From: Allolobophora icterica
Lineage: Eukaryota > Annelida > Clitellata > Crassiclitellata > Lumbricidae
Length of the DNA stretch: 64,000 nt
NCBI GenBank assembly: GCA_963556255.1
Contig: OY744617.1
Location: 26,592,371 to 26,656,370 of the forward strand
Direction: 5' to 3'
In this document: one piece after another, positions 35,487 to 49,900 of the stretch
Layout: every line of letters starts with the position of its first letter
Position numbering within the stretch: the first letter of the stretch is position 1
Notes under the pieces: generated by a model
Told to the model about the DNA's origin: nothing
What the model saw: the letters and a program-made list of their open reading frames with translations, nothing else
Databases searched by the model: none
Position numbers and translations under genes: made by a program

Positions 35487-38400
35487 GTAATTTGTTTATT
35501 GCATTGTTTCGTGATTGTCGACTATTGTAGTGTTTTAAATCTTGTCATGCTTGGCTGATAGGAATGTGCTATGTTACACTGTGGGACGTGGTGGTGTAGC
35601 GGTATGTTCGGTGCCTTGTAACCGGAGGGTCGCAGGTTCATATCTACCTCAAGCCACTGAGTAACGACTCTGGACAAGTTGCTCAACTACAGTTATCCAG
35701 CACTCATGAATGGGCTGGTGCCCTGTGCTTGGCCTTCGAGTGGTGGTATAAAAGTTTGGAAATTACGATTACATTTTGAGTACAGACATCAATGTATGAA
35801 CATCAGACAAAGATGGAAATTTGATAATTGTATAATTGAAAACAAATACATAGCAGTTGTCATGAAGTCGGGTAGTTTTTTTTATTGCATTGTTTCATGA
35901 TTGTTGACAATGCACGTTATTGTGTTATAAATAGTTTAACTAATAAACCAACATAAAATTGTGAGGCTTAGTTATGTGCTTAGTCACTCAACGTTGATTC
36001 AGAGCCTCACAGAATGCAGCAGTAACGAATACGTTACTCATATTTTATTTACGTCATCCGATTGTTATTCACACAGTGATGTTAATTTGTGTTAATTGGT
36101 AATTCCAGTTAACGAGGGGTTAGTTAACACGGAAGTAGCAATGGAACCTTTCACAGCATTCTTGTTAGCTACTGTTACCTATTTAATTGTTCTAGTGCTG
36201 TTGTCTGGTTTTCAACATGATATGTTGGTAAATGTAGAGCTGTAATTAGATATTTATACAGTGCAGCTTCGAAGAAATCAGAGGAACTCTCTCTTTATCC
36301 TAGAAATTTATATATTGCCACTTCAAATGAAACCAGAGGTGCTTTCCACATTTATATCTAGCCTATCTATCATTTCTATCACTCTCTATCTGTCACTATA
36401 TCTGTCACTAGCCTCGTTACATACATACATGCATGCATGCATGCATGCATGCATACATACATACATACATACATACATACATACATACGGTACATACAGT
36501 AAGTCCATCAATTGGAAGCAAAAATGCAGATAAGTAGAAAAGGCACCAGAGGTGGACAGGTAGAAAGACACAAGAGTGCAAGCAATGGCTTCCCCAGGCA
36601 CAGGCTCACAAGAGTGCAACCAATGGTTTCCCCCAATGGTTTCCCCAAGGCACAGAGACACTAGAGTGCAACCAATGGTTCCCCCCAATGGTTTCCACAA
36701 GGCACAGAGACACAAGAGTGCAACCAATGGTTCCCCCAATGGTTTCCCCAAGCACAGAGACACAAGAGTGCAACCAATGGTTTCCCCCAATGGTTTCCCC
36801 AAGGCACAGAGACACAAGAGTGCAACCAATGGTTTCCCCCAATGGTTTCCTCTAGGCACAGAGACACAAGAGTGCAACCAATGGTTTCCCCAATGGTTTC
36901 CCCTAGGCTCAGAGACACAAGAGTGCAACCAATGGTTTTCCCCCAATGGTTTCCCCAAGGCACAGAGACACAAGAGTGCAACCAACGGTTTGCCCACTGA
37001 GACACAAGAATGGTTTTTCAATCTGGAGTTGACAGATGACGTCATGTTCAGCGTTCCTGGACTCTGTTGCTCCAAGGATGTGCAAAAATGACAGATGATG
37101 TGTTAGGCGAGAATTACATGACTTAGGAGCTGGATTTGTTCAGAAAAATTCTCTGTGTGTTTGCCAGCCATTGCCCAGTTTCACCCATCTCTCAACAGAG
37201 TAACCAGTGCATGCTCGGAAGAAAACAATTACTCAGACTGCATACAGGTTAAGTTGGTAAAGTTGATTGCTCTGTACCAGTGTTATTTTCGTTCCTAAAA
37301 TCATTTTAGTTTTAGTTTCTATTTCTGTCAGGTGTCAATCATTTCTATTTAGTTTTAGTTTTAGTTTTTTAGTTTTCAATCATTTTCGTTTCTATTTCGT
37401 TTCTATTCCTGAAATCATTTTAGTTTTAGTTTAGTTTCAGTTTCTCAAAACCAAATCATTTTAGTTTTCGTTTTTCAAATCATTTTAGTTTTAGTTTTCG
37501 TTGTTCACATAATTTTACTTTAAATGTAAGTTCTGAAAAAGTAGGTTAGCTTACCTTTGATGAAGAAGAAATTACTTGAGACCCTTACTAGCGGGACTTA
37601 GGTCCCTTCAGGTGCCCCAGTTGTGCCCATCCGAGCATTCATAGTGCAAGACGATTTATGTATAACGTGTACTGTAAACGTGTTGATGGACCAATAAACT
37701 GGTGGTTATGGTTATGATAAAGTTGGTTATAGACTCTAATCGCTTTATATATTCTGTAGAATCAGTCGTGTATGAGTTTCTTTTCTTGAAATGCAGGCAT
37801 CCAGAGTCTGTATTGACGGGCTCTCCCTATCCTCCAATTTACGCTTAGACTGTGTTCTCTTGTTTCTACCTTCCTTTGAATTTAAGAGGGTGTGAACCTC
37901 GGCATGGTTATGACCTATGTGCGTTTTAAGATTTGTTGGATTTTTACCTGCAATAAAAAATTACAAAATATGTTATATTTTCACGTACTAAAGTAAGGGT
38001 GTGTAGCCAAAAGACGGATGCGGAAAAAGTAGCGAGTATGATGCGTAAATTGCGTAGGTATACGTACCAGTTATGCGAACACCACACGGCTCTCCTTTGT
38101 CATTCAGAACTGTACATCGGCTTTTGCCGTTATCTTCTTCATAATTATATAAAGTAATCCCATACAATACTTACGCGTATCCTAACGGATAAAAGCTTTA
38201 CTAGACTCATTATTAATAACAAATTTCGTAAACATGCACCCACAGTTTGACAGAAATAATATTGTAGACCGCAAACAGGAATAATTTTAGATATGTAGAC
38301 ATGCGCCGTTCAACTGCCTCGCCGATAATTTAATAGGCCTAAAAGAGATGGGCCGCCTTGGTTGGATTTTCATTTTCGAATCTTGTTTTTAATAAAATAC

Positions 38401-41400
38401 ATGGTTGGATTTTCAATACTTGTCGTTCCAAAAATCATTTTCGTTTTAGTTTTTATTAGTTTTACATCCATTCTTTTTCGTTTTTATTTAGTTTTCGTTT
38501 CCAAAATCTTTTTCGTTTTCGTTTTTATTTCGTTTCCATTTCTGAAATCTTTTTCGTTTTAGTTTTCGTTTTCGTTAACGATTGACTTTTCTTTTTCGTT
38601 TCTATTTCGTTTTCGTTAACGATAACATCACTGCTCTGTACAATACAGTACAATACAATACGACTGCTTTTGATATGGCTCTGCTTCCAAGTGACCATAT
38701 GACCGTATGACAGCACATCGATGGCACTGAGCAGTTGTGCGTGAAGGACTTGCTCGAGGTCCCTACACAGTGCACATCGGTGGAGGCTTGCATCCAGACT
38801 CGGTAATAACCAAGTTCCCAAAGATGATGTGACTTTTCACCTCAGCAAACTGGGTTCGAATACCAGGCCCATCGTGTGAAAATGACAATTCACATCGTCA
38901 ATAGCCCATGCATAACCTCAGTGGCCAAGTTCTTCATTAAGCGTGTAGGATCTAGTACCGGTACTGGTCTTCATTCGCAGTTGCTGATCCCTCCGTCTGA
39001 AACTCTTTACCTCCCAAATGTTCGTAACTCTCCTACCATGACTGTGGCTTGCTCTAAACTGAGAACTGACCTCCCTCACTCTTTTTACGGTTCTTAATAT
39101 ATTCTCTATGATGTGGGAAGAATGGAGGGAAAGAGAACAAGAGGAAGATCTAGATGGATGCTGCTGGACTGGTTGATAGTGAATGGATACAGTAAACCGA
39201 AGGAAAATGACTTAACATAACATAACATAACAAGGGTTTTAAGTGGTTCAGAAGACGTGTAGTCTGTGTTAGAACCACTGCAAATTTACCTCGAACTCTT
39301 AATAGCCCAATTTTCCTAGCTTCTTCTTAAAAGCTGTTATAGTGTCCACTGAGACAGTACTATCGTCCAAACCATTCCACAGGTCTACAACTCTTGCACT
39401 AAAGAATTTCTGCCCTAATGTTCCCTTCGGCCTCTTAAATAATTTATACCTGTGTCCCCGAGTTGCCTTGTTCGGTGCTAATTCAAAGAACCTCTCCCAC
39501 TGCAGTGCTTCCTTTCCAGTGATAATCTTATAAGCTTCAATCAGATCTCCTCTGCTCCTCCTTTTCTCCAATGTTGTTAGTCCACACCTTTTCAACCTTT
39601 CTTCATAGCTCAGATCCTTGTAGCCCCAAATCATTTTCGTAGCTCTTCTTTGTACTTTCTCCAGTTTTTCCATGTCCTGTTTCAGGTATGGATTCCATAC
39701 CTGGATGCAGTATTCCAACTGTGGCCTAACCAGTGATTTGTACAACCTTATTATTATATCTTTGTCTCTGGTGACTATTGTCCTTTTTATCATACCTAAA
39801 GTTGAATTAGCCTTTTTTGCTGCTTCAGCACATTGCCTTGAAGGTTTTGCACTCTTGTGCATAATCACTCCCAAGTCCCTTTCTTCATCACTCACTTTCA
39901 ACACCGTGCCCCCCATTTCATATGAAAACTCGTTGTTTCTCCTCCCCATATGCATCACTGAGCACTTTTCCAAATTGAAGAGCATTTGCCAGTCTTGTGA
40001 CCATCTGAACATTCTTCTTAGATCTTCCCGCAGTATCTCTGCTTCTTCTTCATCATCCACTGCTCAATGTCCATTTCTGATACTTGGCTTCAATGTGCAT
40101 TTCTGAAGTTTTTAAGGAGGGCACCATCAAATTACAGTAGTATTGTATTGCATTCTAGCTTCTTCTGACGGGTCATTAAGTTCTTGTCAATAGACTGTAT
40201 TAACTAGAAGAAGAAAATAAAAAAGTTATGACCCTTCTGTGTTTGGAGAGGGAACAACCCGTGCCTTGACCCGTTGTCATAAATTCGTGATGTATTTCTG
40301 TTTTGTAGTATTTGTGAACTGCTTGAAATTACTCATTGCTGTAAACATTGACGCGGTTGCCACCCTTTCTTTGATATCCTTGTTTGATCCTTATATATTG
40401 CCTGCGCTTTGTAAGGGAGAGTTCTGAGAGATTTTCAGACATGCTCTGTGTTCAAAGGCTAGTATTGAAGAGGTCGTGTAACTTGGCAGTCGTTGCTGTT
40501 TTCAAAGCAGAGCTGGTTTCTAAGCAGGACAGCTAAGCAGGGGATCTCCTTGTCCCAGATAAGCAACAGTGCAAAACTGGATGCAGCCAAGCGGAACCAC
40601 TGTGTTTACAGTTTAATATTGCTGTGGCTTTGTGCATGGAAATTCAGTTTCATTTCAAAATCATGCATTCATGAAGTGCAAGTAATCTATGAGATATTAT
40701 GAATCTTTCGGTTATTTTTGTTGTTTATAGATGACTGTTTGTAATCATAATCGTAATCTCCAAACTTCTAGAGCACCAGTCGAAGGCCAAGCGCAGGGCA
40801 CCAGCCTATTCACGAGCACTGGACAATTGTAGGTGAGCAACTTGTCGAAGGTCGCTACGCAGAGGCTTGAGGTAGATTCGAACCTGCAACCCTCCGGTTA
40901 CAAGGCACAGAACACCGTTACACCACCACACATCCCACAGTGTACTTTAGTACATTCCTATCAGCCAAGCATGACAAGAACATACCGTTACACCACCGTG
41001 TCCCATTAGAAATGATCAGACTGAACAATGAGCTATTGGTCATGTTTTTCAATTCCCAGTGTCTAATAACCAGACAGCAGGGTACCATAGTTCCCATAGT
41101 TGGCCCGCATTGTACTGGTGATGGCTGGTGATGGCTATGTGGGCCTGTTAAACATATCTGTTGGACATCTAGTAATGTGATTCCTAAACCACTGAGCAGC
41201 AGAAGCCGAGCACTTAACTACCAACAAACAGTATTTTTGACAGTCGTCTATAATTTAGCAACCATAGGCGTCCGCAGGAAATTCTGTAGGGGAGCAAAGT
41301 TTTAAATTGTTGGGACGGGGATTAAACAAAATTACATTTTAGCATGGAATATATTCATGAACACAGAACACGTGACAGCTTTAAAAATAAGTAATGGTCA

Positions 41401-44400
41401 AGAACTTTCCTAAATAATAAAGTGTTTTTTGCATTGAAATCGTGTTGGAACTGTTGTAATTATCATGTAATAATCATAATAATCAAAAGATTTTTTTTTA
41501 AATATGTGCAAACTCCAGAGGGGAGCAACTGATCCCCTTTGTTCTCCCCTGCCGACGCCCATGTTGGCAACTGTGATGAATCGTGGAATAAGTAAAGTAA
41601 AGACGATATCTCCCATATCCTAGGTGAGATGTAGTGTATTTTAACACTTTAACAACGAGTGTGTACTAAAAGTGACTGGGAAACCAATGCAGCTCGTCAT
41701 TAAAGTGTTTATGTTAGGAAGACCAGCCTATCATATGTGCTATATCGAGTCAAGTCAAGTTACACTGTTGTTAGTTCTAAGGTCTTCTTCCTGGCAGGAA
41801 ACAGTTTGCTAAATCCAGGACCAGTGCATCAACGAACTTGGCTTTTTCGTGTCTGGTGTGAGCACCAAGTTCTTTCAACCGTTCACAAAGGCGTAACTTG
41901 CGGGGGGTGCGAGGGGTACCCGTACCCTTACTTTTTGGACTGGGGGTACCATGCCTCCCATTTTCTGAACAATGCCAATCAATATTTTATTATTGTGCTT
42001 TCCCAGAGACCCTTGCTTCGTGTATGTAAGAAATTGGTACCCCCCACTTTTTAGACCCTGACCGTTCACATTGTGGCAGTTGTATGCAGACAACTAGCCC
42101 AAGGCAGACAAAACTAGCCCAAGGCAGACAACTAGCCCAAGGCAAACAAAACTAGCCCAAGGCAGACAACTAGCCCAAGTTTGACAAAACTAGCCCAAGG
42201 CAGACAACTAGCCCAAGGCAGACAAAACTAGCCCAAGCAGACAACTAGCCCAAGGCAGACAAAACTAGCCCAAGGCAGACAACTAGCCCAAGGCAGACAA
42301 AACTAGCCCAAGGCAGACAACTAGCCCAAGGCAGACAACTAGCCCAAGGCAGACAAAACTAGCCCAAGCAGACAACTAGCCCAAGGCAGACAAAACTAGC
42401 CCAAGCAGACAACTAGCCCAAGGCAGACAAACCTAGCCCAAGCAGACAACTAGCCCAAGGCAGACAAAACTAGCCCAAGCAGACAACTAGCCCAAGGCAG
42501 ACAAAACTAGCCCAAGCAGACAACTAGCCCAAGTGTTTAGAAGAACCCATGATCCTCAGATAATAAAGCAACCATGCCAATCTGAATTGCAGCAGGCTTC
42601 TTTGACGTAGTTTATTTATAAACTTATTTGATTATAGTTTATATTTTTATTCAGTTTATTTGGCGTGCGGATGATGCTATGTTTGCCATTGGCTGTCATC
42701 TAATTCTGGTTTTGACATCCAAAGACCACCAGTATACCAACTGTTTATTCAGGAAGGAGTCAAGTTTTGAATATTTGTTTGAATTATCTTTTTTATGCAC
42801 ATCAAAATACGCCCTGAAATTAATGCTGACAATTTATCCGACACTTCCAAGTAAAGGGAGTTGATTTCTGAATATTAAGTGTTTTCTTCCAACCACGAGC
42901 TGGGTACTCTGTCGAGAAATTACGAAACTGTGGGGATTAAAGGTCACGCTAATGTGAAAATCGTTATTCTGTGATAAATAAGTTAATTTTGTATTTGTTA
43001 ATTTTCTTCTTGAAAATCAACACTTTGGTTGCACAATAGTGTAGTGGTTAGTGTGCTTGACTATCAATGAATAGGTTGGAGTTCAAAATCCTACTAGGGT
43101 AGAAATTTGTTGAGAGATTTCGGCTCTGCCTACACCTTCTAGCCGGCTGAGCCATAATGAGTACACTGGCCATATAGTGTTGAGGAAAATCAGACGGCGA
43201 GGGAGAGGACTGGCCACCATGTCATAGGCTGAGAGTTCGAGACTTAGAAAATGATGTCGCTAACACGTAACACCCATGGCTTCATCTCAGACTAGCTTAA
43301 AGGACTGCTCTTGTTCTTTTTCACTTGTGTAGTCAAGTAAGAAGGAGAGCAGTTCCTGAAGCTGACCCTTAAAGGCTGCCTTGGGTATGAAGTGTGAAGT
43401 ATTAGCAAATTCATTATCCTAAGGCCTCTATGGGAAGTTGACCAGTCCTGTCTATTGCCATCTGATTAATATCTTGCAGACAGTGTACAGTCAGTGTACG
43501 CGCTATAGCTGAGTGGGCTATGGGGCGTAAATGGGGAACCAAAATCTTAAAACAAATATCAGTCTTGGCGGGAATTTCAACCCCTGACCTCTCAATTGCT
43601 AACCACTAGATTATCACCCACTCCATAGTCAAGTAGTATGCAATTAATGTACCCCTAAAATTAATAACAGCTCAGCTTCAACTGGCACATTCTATTTTGT
43701 ATTGCTTGACCTGTGTTGTCTTAGTTGCAAGGATTGTATGTATGCCTATAAATGTATGTATGTATGCATGTATGTATGTATGTATGTATGTTTGTTTGCA
43801 TGTATCTTACTATTTATGGAGCACCTTTTAAGAAACTCACAAAGAATGCTCAGGGTACACTTCGAGCCTTCTGTGCTGGAGCTTGAAATGCTACTTTTGA
43901 GAAGCCTGATTGAAAAAGATTAACCTATTTAAAACTTGTATAGCTTAATAACCATGCAGTCAAGTCTGTACGTCACTCCTTTTCGATAATGTTCTTATAA
44001 GAATTTTTCTTAGTAATTTTAAACTTAGTGTTTAGTTACTACCCCTTCTTGCAAGCAGTTGAAGCAGAGTGTACACAGTTGATTAAGTCTTCACGTTCTC
44101 TGTGCGGCTTGATACCCGGCTCCTGACCTGGTTTCAAAACTGTTAACAACCTGACTCTTGTGGACTTTATTCAGTACCAGTGAAATAGTTGATTTGATGC
44201 AGCTTTTGTACAGGGCTGAGAAATTTGGAAATTTGCATTTATTTACCATACAAATGATTTCCGATTTGCCCTTGAGCGTTTAGTTATGTACCTGTGTTTT
44301 CCTAATGGTTTTACCGGAGTTTCGATGGATAGAAACTAAAGGAGCTTCTCCGAGGAGTTTCTTTTAAATGAGCTCTATGCAAACTGTGATTGCAAATCAG

Positions 44401-45973
44401 TTTACTTCGTTTTGTTTGCTCATGCATGTATTCTTTGTTGTTTATCTTTCTTCCAGGTCACCTGATCGATAAAGTCAAAACAAAAGGAGCTCGGGGATTC
44501 AAGGCGTTCATGGAAGTCGTTGAGTACATTTATCCCGACACGTTCAACATTCTGACCGGAATACAACCAAGGAAACCTCCTGCCGGTTGGTGCTAATCAA
44601 CAGCTGATCGATGATTACCGTTAATTAGCAGGATCTATCAGTTAAGTCCTTCATTATGGCATCCTGTTGCTGTCTTACCTCCAAGAAATCTTGGTCTTTT
44701 CAAGGGAATGATGGCAATGATGCAGTGGATATTACTAACTCTCATTGACCCCTAGGGACGTTCTCTGAATTGGGTTGATCTGTTCGTTCTCGGGTGAGGT
44801 CTGCTATGGCTCAGTCTCGCTCTGTCACTGTCACGGGCCCATCCCTATGGAACTCTCTTCCATTGGTACTGCATGGGACCCTACTTGCTTGGTTCTCTCT
44901 CTCTCTCTGTTGTTCATCGTTTAAGTCTTTTCTGTTTCCGTGAGGCTCACACGCCGAGAGCGCCTCTGAATAGTTTGCACTGTGAGAGATGCTGTATAAA
45001 TTCCCAGACACCATACCATACCATACCAATTGGCAATAACATTCTTACAGAGGGGTAAAATAATTATATCTCCACGGATGTAAATTCAAGTGATTGTAAT
45101 TTATATAGCACTACTTCAAGAGACACTCATCCCGACCAACACAATGAAACTACGATCAGAGAGAAATACAGAGAGGCAAAGTAGTTGCTTAACTCAAGTA
45201 GTGTTTAACTTAAGTAATGGCATAACATGACGAAAATTGTTTACTATGTTGTAATGCCTTGTGCATTGAACAACGACGCCGTGGAAGTGCCAATTAGCGC
45301 CAGCTGGAAGACGTGTCCGCTGGTAGGCTCCTGCAAACACGTAGAACACATTGACAGTTGATGTCCTATAGTCCACACAGATCATATAGGCACTGGCGTA
45401 AACTTGTCCAAAATATTGGGGGGGGGCATTTGGTTATTTTTCCTACACTTGTTGCATTAGATGTACAGTCATTCTCAATAATTGGGGGGCACGTGCCCCA
45501 GCTGCCCCCAGAGTCTACGCCTACGCATATAGGTGCATCTCCGACGGGTCTCTCTTGAAGTGGCACTCTATAAATTTGCAGTTATAATTAGTACAAAGGT
45601 TGGTATTATAATGACCTTCCGCCTTCTGTCTGATCTTGCCTTGTGCTTGATACTTTCTATTATGAGCTATGACTGTTTGTTTTAGCATACTTGTCCTCGT
45701 TAGCCCACCTTTCTGTCTAACAGGACTGACCCTTTGAAGTGACTGGGGTGCGATTCTGTTTTTGGAGTGCAGTCGATTGATGCCTAGTGCATTATAACGA
45801 TGGTGCTATAGAGTGCCTAAGATTAGATTTTATTTTAAGTGCTCAATTCTGGGCATTTATATAGTGCCTGTCTATAAACAGTTCTGCTCTATAGTGTATT
45901 ACATGATCCAGCTACAGCATCCTGCATCTTCCTCATTAAGAGATGCTGTAACATTTAGGACTATATAATGTTA

Positions 45974-46069
<96 letters not shown>

Positions 46070-46866
46070 TTTAAGATTTATAAAGCACGAGTTAATATAA
46101 CTAGAAGAAGAAGAAAAGGTGCAGTCGCTTAAGCTAGCCCTGAGGCAGCCATGTGTATGAAGTGTTAGTGACTTCATTTGCTAAGACTCGTATATGAGGG
46201 TGGGTGGCCAGTCCTCTCCCTCGTGATCTCATCTTCCCACGGACAGTGTACTCGTGATAGCTACGTTGGCTAATGTAACTAACTATACCGCGAATGTGCT
46301 GTTGACCTGACATTAGCAGTCCTAATTATGCATGTGCTTATGTAGGGCATAGTGGCATCAGTTGCACTTCAACAGATAATTGTGACTTATTTAATTAGCT
46401 TGCAGTTTCTGCATTGATAATGCATTAGGCCAATGCATCTTTCCCAGGTGGCTTTATTGGGTAGAATAACGAAATCAATTATAGCCAGACTGTCGGTAGT
46501 ACAAAGGCCATCAGGATCTTTGTTTATGTGTGATAGGCAAAATGAATGGTCCTAATTATGTAGAGCTTGTGTATGGCATTGCAGCATCAGCTTCATGTCC
46601 ACAGATAATTTTGACTAATTTAATTAACGTGCATTCCTTGAAAGACCTTGAAAGATCCTGAAAAGACACGGTTCGATACCCATAAGCCCTCTCTAGGTCG
46701 ACTCAGCATTCCACTGCCTAGGGGGCAGCAGTTACATGAGTGGGCACCTAGCAGGCTGTCAAGACATGTGTTCAATATAAAGATCTTGATAATTGTTCTG
46801 TCATGTTTCAGTGTAACTTACAAATGTACTGCAGTTTGTCAGTGAGCTTGTCAATAAACACGAATA

Positions 46867-46920
<54 letters not shown>

Positions 46921-49900
46921 AGTGTTCTGTGTGAATGAGCTTTATCAGCTGCTGGACCTAGATTGTGAAATTCCCTCCATGTATCCGTTCGTTCCACAGT
47001 CGCTTGTGTCGGTTCATTCTCTCCTTAACATTTAACCTTTCAAACACTTGTGCTAATTCATTCTCTTAACTTTTTCAAATTGCTTATCCTCTGATTTTCT
47101 GGATATTGATTGATTTTGCCTTGATTTTCGTTTTCATATCGGTTGATATCCTTGATCATTATTCATCGGCTGTATGGAAGATGCTAATTAATAATAATGG
47201 AAATATTTGTATACCTGTTAAACTGATTATCCAACCTACTGCAGGTTTTGATTTATTCTCTGTCTTGTCAAAATTCAACCCATGCTCATCGTGATAATTT
47301 ATTTGTGAACTGAGACAGCTGAAGTTGTGTAACCATGACTGTTGATATTTTGCGTTCACAGAATTTGAACCGAATGCATCGATTGGCGGTTCTGTTGTGA
47401 GGGAAAGGCGCGGTCCAGCACTGAGTGCAGAAATCCTTGGCCAGATGGGTGATCTTGTGAATGTTCTCTCGCAAGCCAATGCCTACAAAAAAGAAGAGTT
47501 GGATAAATTGCAAACCTACGTGAAAACGCTACAGGCATGAAACATTTCATTACGAATATTGATTACTTTCCTTGCATCTAAGACAAGGTTAGGTAGGGCA
47601 TTTATAAAGTAACTGTGGATTTCTTATGTGGCATTATTAGCAATAGTTATCGGATTCAGAGGCAGGGCTTTTGGTTTAAATGATCTTTTAGTGGGTACAG
47701 TGCGGATATGATGGATAGAGCAATTGAACAGCAGGGCACCTGATCAACTGGTGGCATTTCTGAGTTTGCTTTGATTCACAGGAACTGAACTATCTATCTA
47801 TCTATCTATAATGAACTTCTATAGCACCCCGATATGTGAACTGTTCCGATTCTGATGACGCTGAGCAGTGGTCAAGAAAACATCTAAACCTGAGCAGTAC
47901 AATCAGAAAGAATGATGCAGTGTCACATATTACTTTGTATTGTATTGTATTGTATTGTATTGTATTGTATTGTATTGTATTGTATACAATGTATATTACT
48001 TGGTGTATTTGTTTATCGGTAGTTACTGTTTAATGACACTGATCATAACAAAGATGATTAGATGATTGGGCAGTGGCTGAGTTACTTGGTGTATTGGTGG
48101 TGCAGACAATTTATATTATGTAGCACGTATGTTAACTGTCCAGGGGGGTTTCAACTTGAGGATAATGTCCATATTGTTTGTAGAAGGTAATATCAAGGTA
48201 AGTGTATGCCAAGATATCAGTTGTTACATTGTTACAGAGTTGTTACATTGTTACAAGTTATCAGTTGTTACATTGTTACAGAGGCTTAATGACGAGCAAG
48301 TACTAAAATGTATGGAAAAACTGACCCCACTCATTGTTAAAGGGTTAAGGGTAAACAGGAAACGAACAGCAAACCATCAGTTAGACATTTGTCCCTACAG
48401 AAACTCGGACTGCCTTTCTGGTTTAACACCTTACTCACCCCAGATGTTTACCTAGCAGCAACCTTCAGCTGCTGTCATGTGCTATGACAGTTTCACTAGA
48501 AATTGTGTAATGTATGCATTGTACATAAGTATAGTATAAATGTATGTATGTATATATGTGTGTAATGTATGTATATACATATATGTAGCGCCTTGAGGAA
48601 CCTCCGAAGTCTGCTACCTGTAATGCGTGTATGGTGCCGGATGCTGCGCTTGTATGGTATATACCCAGGTGCATTCTGTGTGAGTTGATTGAACAAATGC
48701 CCTGATGTGCGCTGTGATCTATATATGTTTGATTGATCTAGTGTCGTTTTTGTTTTCTAGCAAGAAAATGAAACAATGTGTGAAGAAAATCGTTCTATTT
48801 TACTTAAATTCAAAGACGCACAAGAAGAACTTGAACAGCTCAAGCAGAAATTAAGTAATTTCACCTTTCCTATGCAAATTACGTACATTACAAGTCTTCC
48901 CGTACTGCACCACATTAAGTTTTCGCTGGACATCTTTCTAACCCTGACTTGAACTCAAATAAGTATGACCCTATCCACGATGTGACACCACGCCTTTCTG
49001 TCCTGGGCTTTTTCCTAGCAGTTTTAGCCAAAGTCATGTCATGCCAAATCTACTTAGGTTATTATGGTCCATGTGGTACTGGGTCTACCACTTGGTCTCT
49101 TCCAGTTCTTGGAGGAATTGTTTCATTGCTGCCCACTTCCGACTTTTTGGACTGTAGGGTTACCATACACCCCACTTTTCATACCCTCTCCTAAATTGCT
49201 ACTCACTGATGCCGCAAACAGATCAGGAGCCATACAGCAGCCCCATAAACTTTATTTTTTGTGGGTGCAAGAGGTACGTCTACTTCCGAGTTTTTGGACT
49301 GTAGGGTTACCATACACCCCACTTTTCGTACCCTCTCCTACATTGCTACTCACTGATGCCGCAAACAGATCAGGAGCCATACAGCAGCCCCATAAACTTT
49401 ATTTTTTGTGGGTGCAAGAGGTACGTGTACTTCCGAGTTTTTGGACTGTAGGGTTACCATACACTCCACTTTTCATACCCAGAAGAAACAATGCCCATTA
49501 TTATTTTTTCTCAGAGGAAGGCCTTCATTTCATCTCTCTAGACTCAAAACATTTACTGAATATCATCATCTTGAACACCATCATCATCTTCATTGTTAGT
49601 AATTTGTTACTTTTATTTTTTTATTATTAATGTCATCATCATCTTCGTTACTATTATTAGGCATGGTGCATTCATGGCACCAGTATAACTGCTTAACATT
49701 TCCAAAGGGGAAACAATGTGAAAATTAGTATCCGGCACTTTCTAGACTAGACTGTCACGTCTGGGCTGCCCTGTCACAAACCACTGCCGAACATGAACCA
49801 TTCTGAGGACAGTTAGTTTGGTTTGACTCCCCAGCTGTCTCTGCGTTCTTTGTTTTGTTATGGACACCAGTTCCGCCATTTTGGATATTTATGTTGTTGT

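Noticed and set aside
36386..37091. Long open frames on both strands (229 and 171 codons)
   Set aside because: They lie over a roughly 50-bp minisatellite; repetition of one unit keeps frames open and the translations are just repeated GNHW/ATNG blocks.
39672..40106. Plus-strand 144-codon frame
   Set aside because: Antisense shadow of the CR1-like reverse-transcriptase fragment.
42088..42535. CRISPR-like array of short repeats
   Set aside because: The repeats are contiguous without unique spacers and the genome is animal; it is a minisatellite.
49064..49630. 188-codon plus frame in intron 4 of the CARD-CC gene
   Set aside because: Its openness comes from a 147-bp tandem repeat divisible by 3; no domain and no splice-phase fit.
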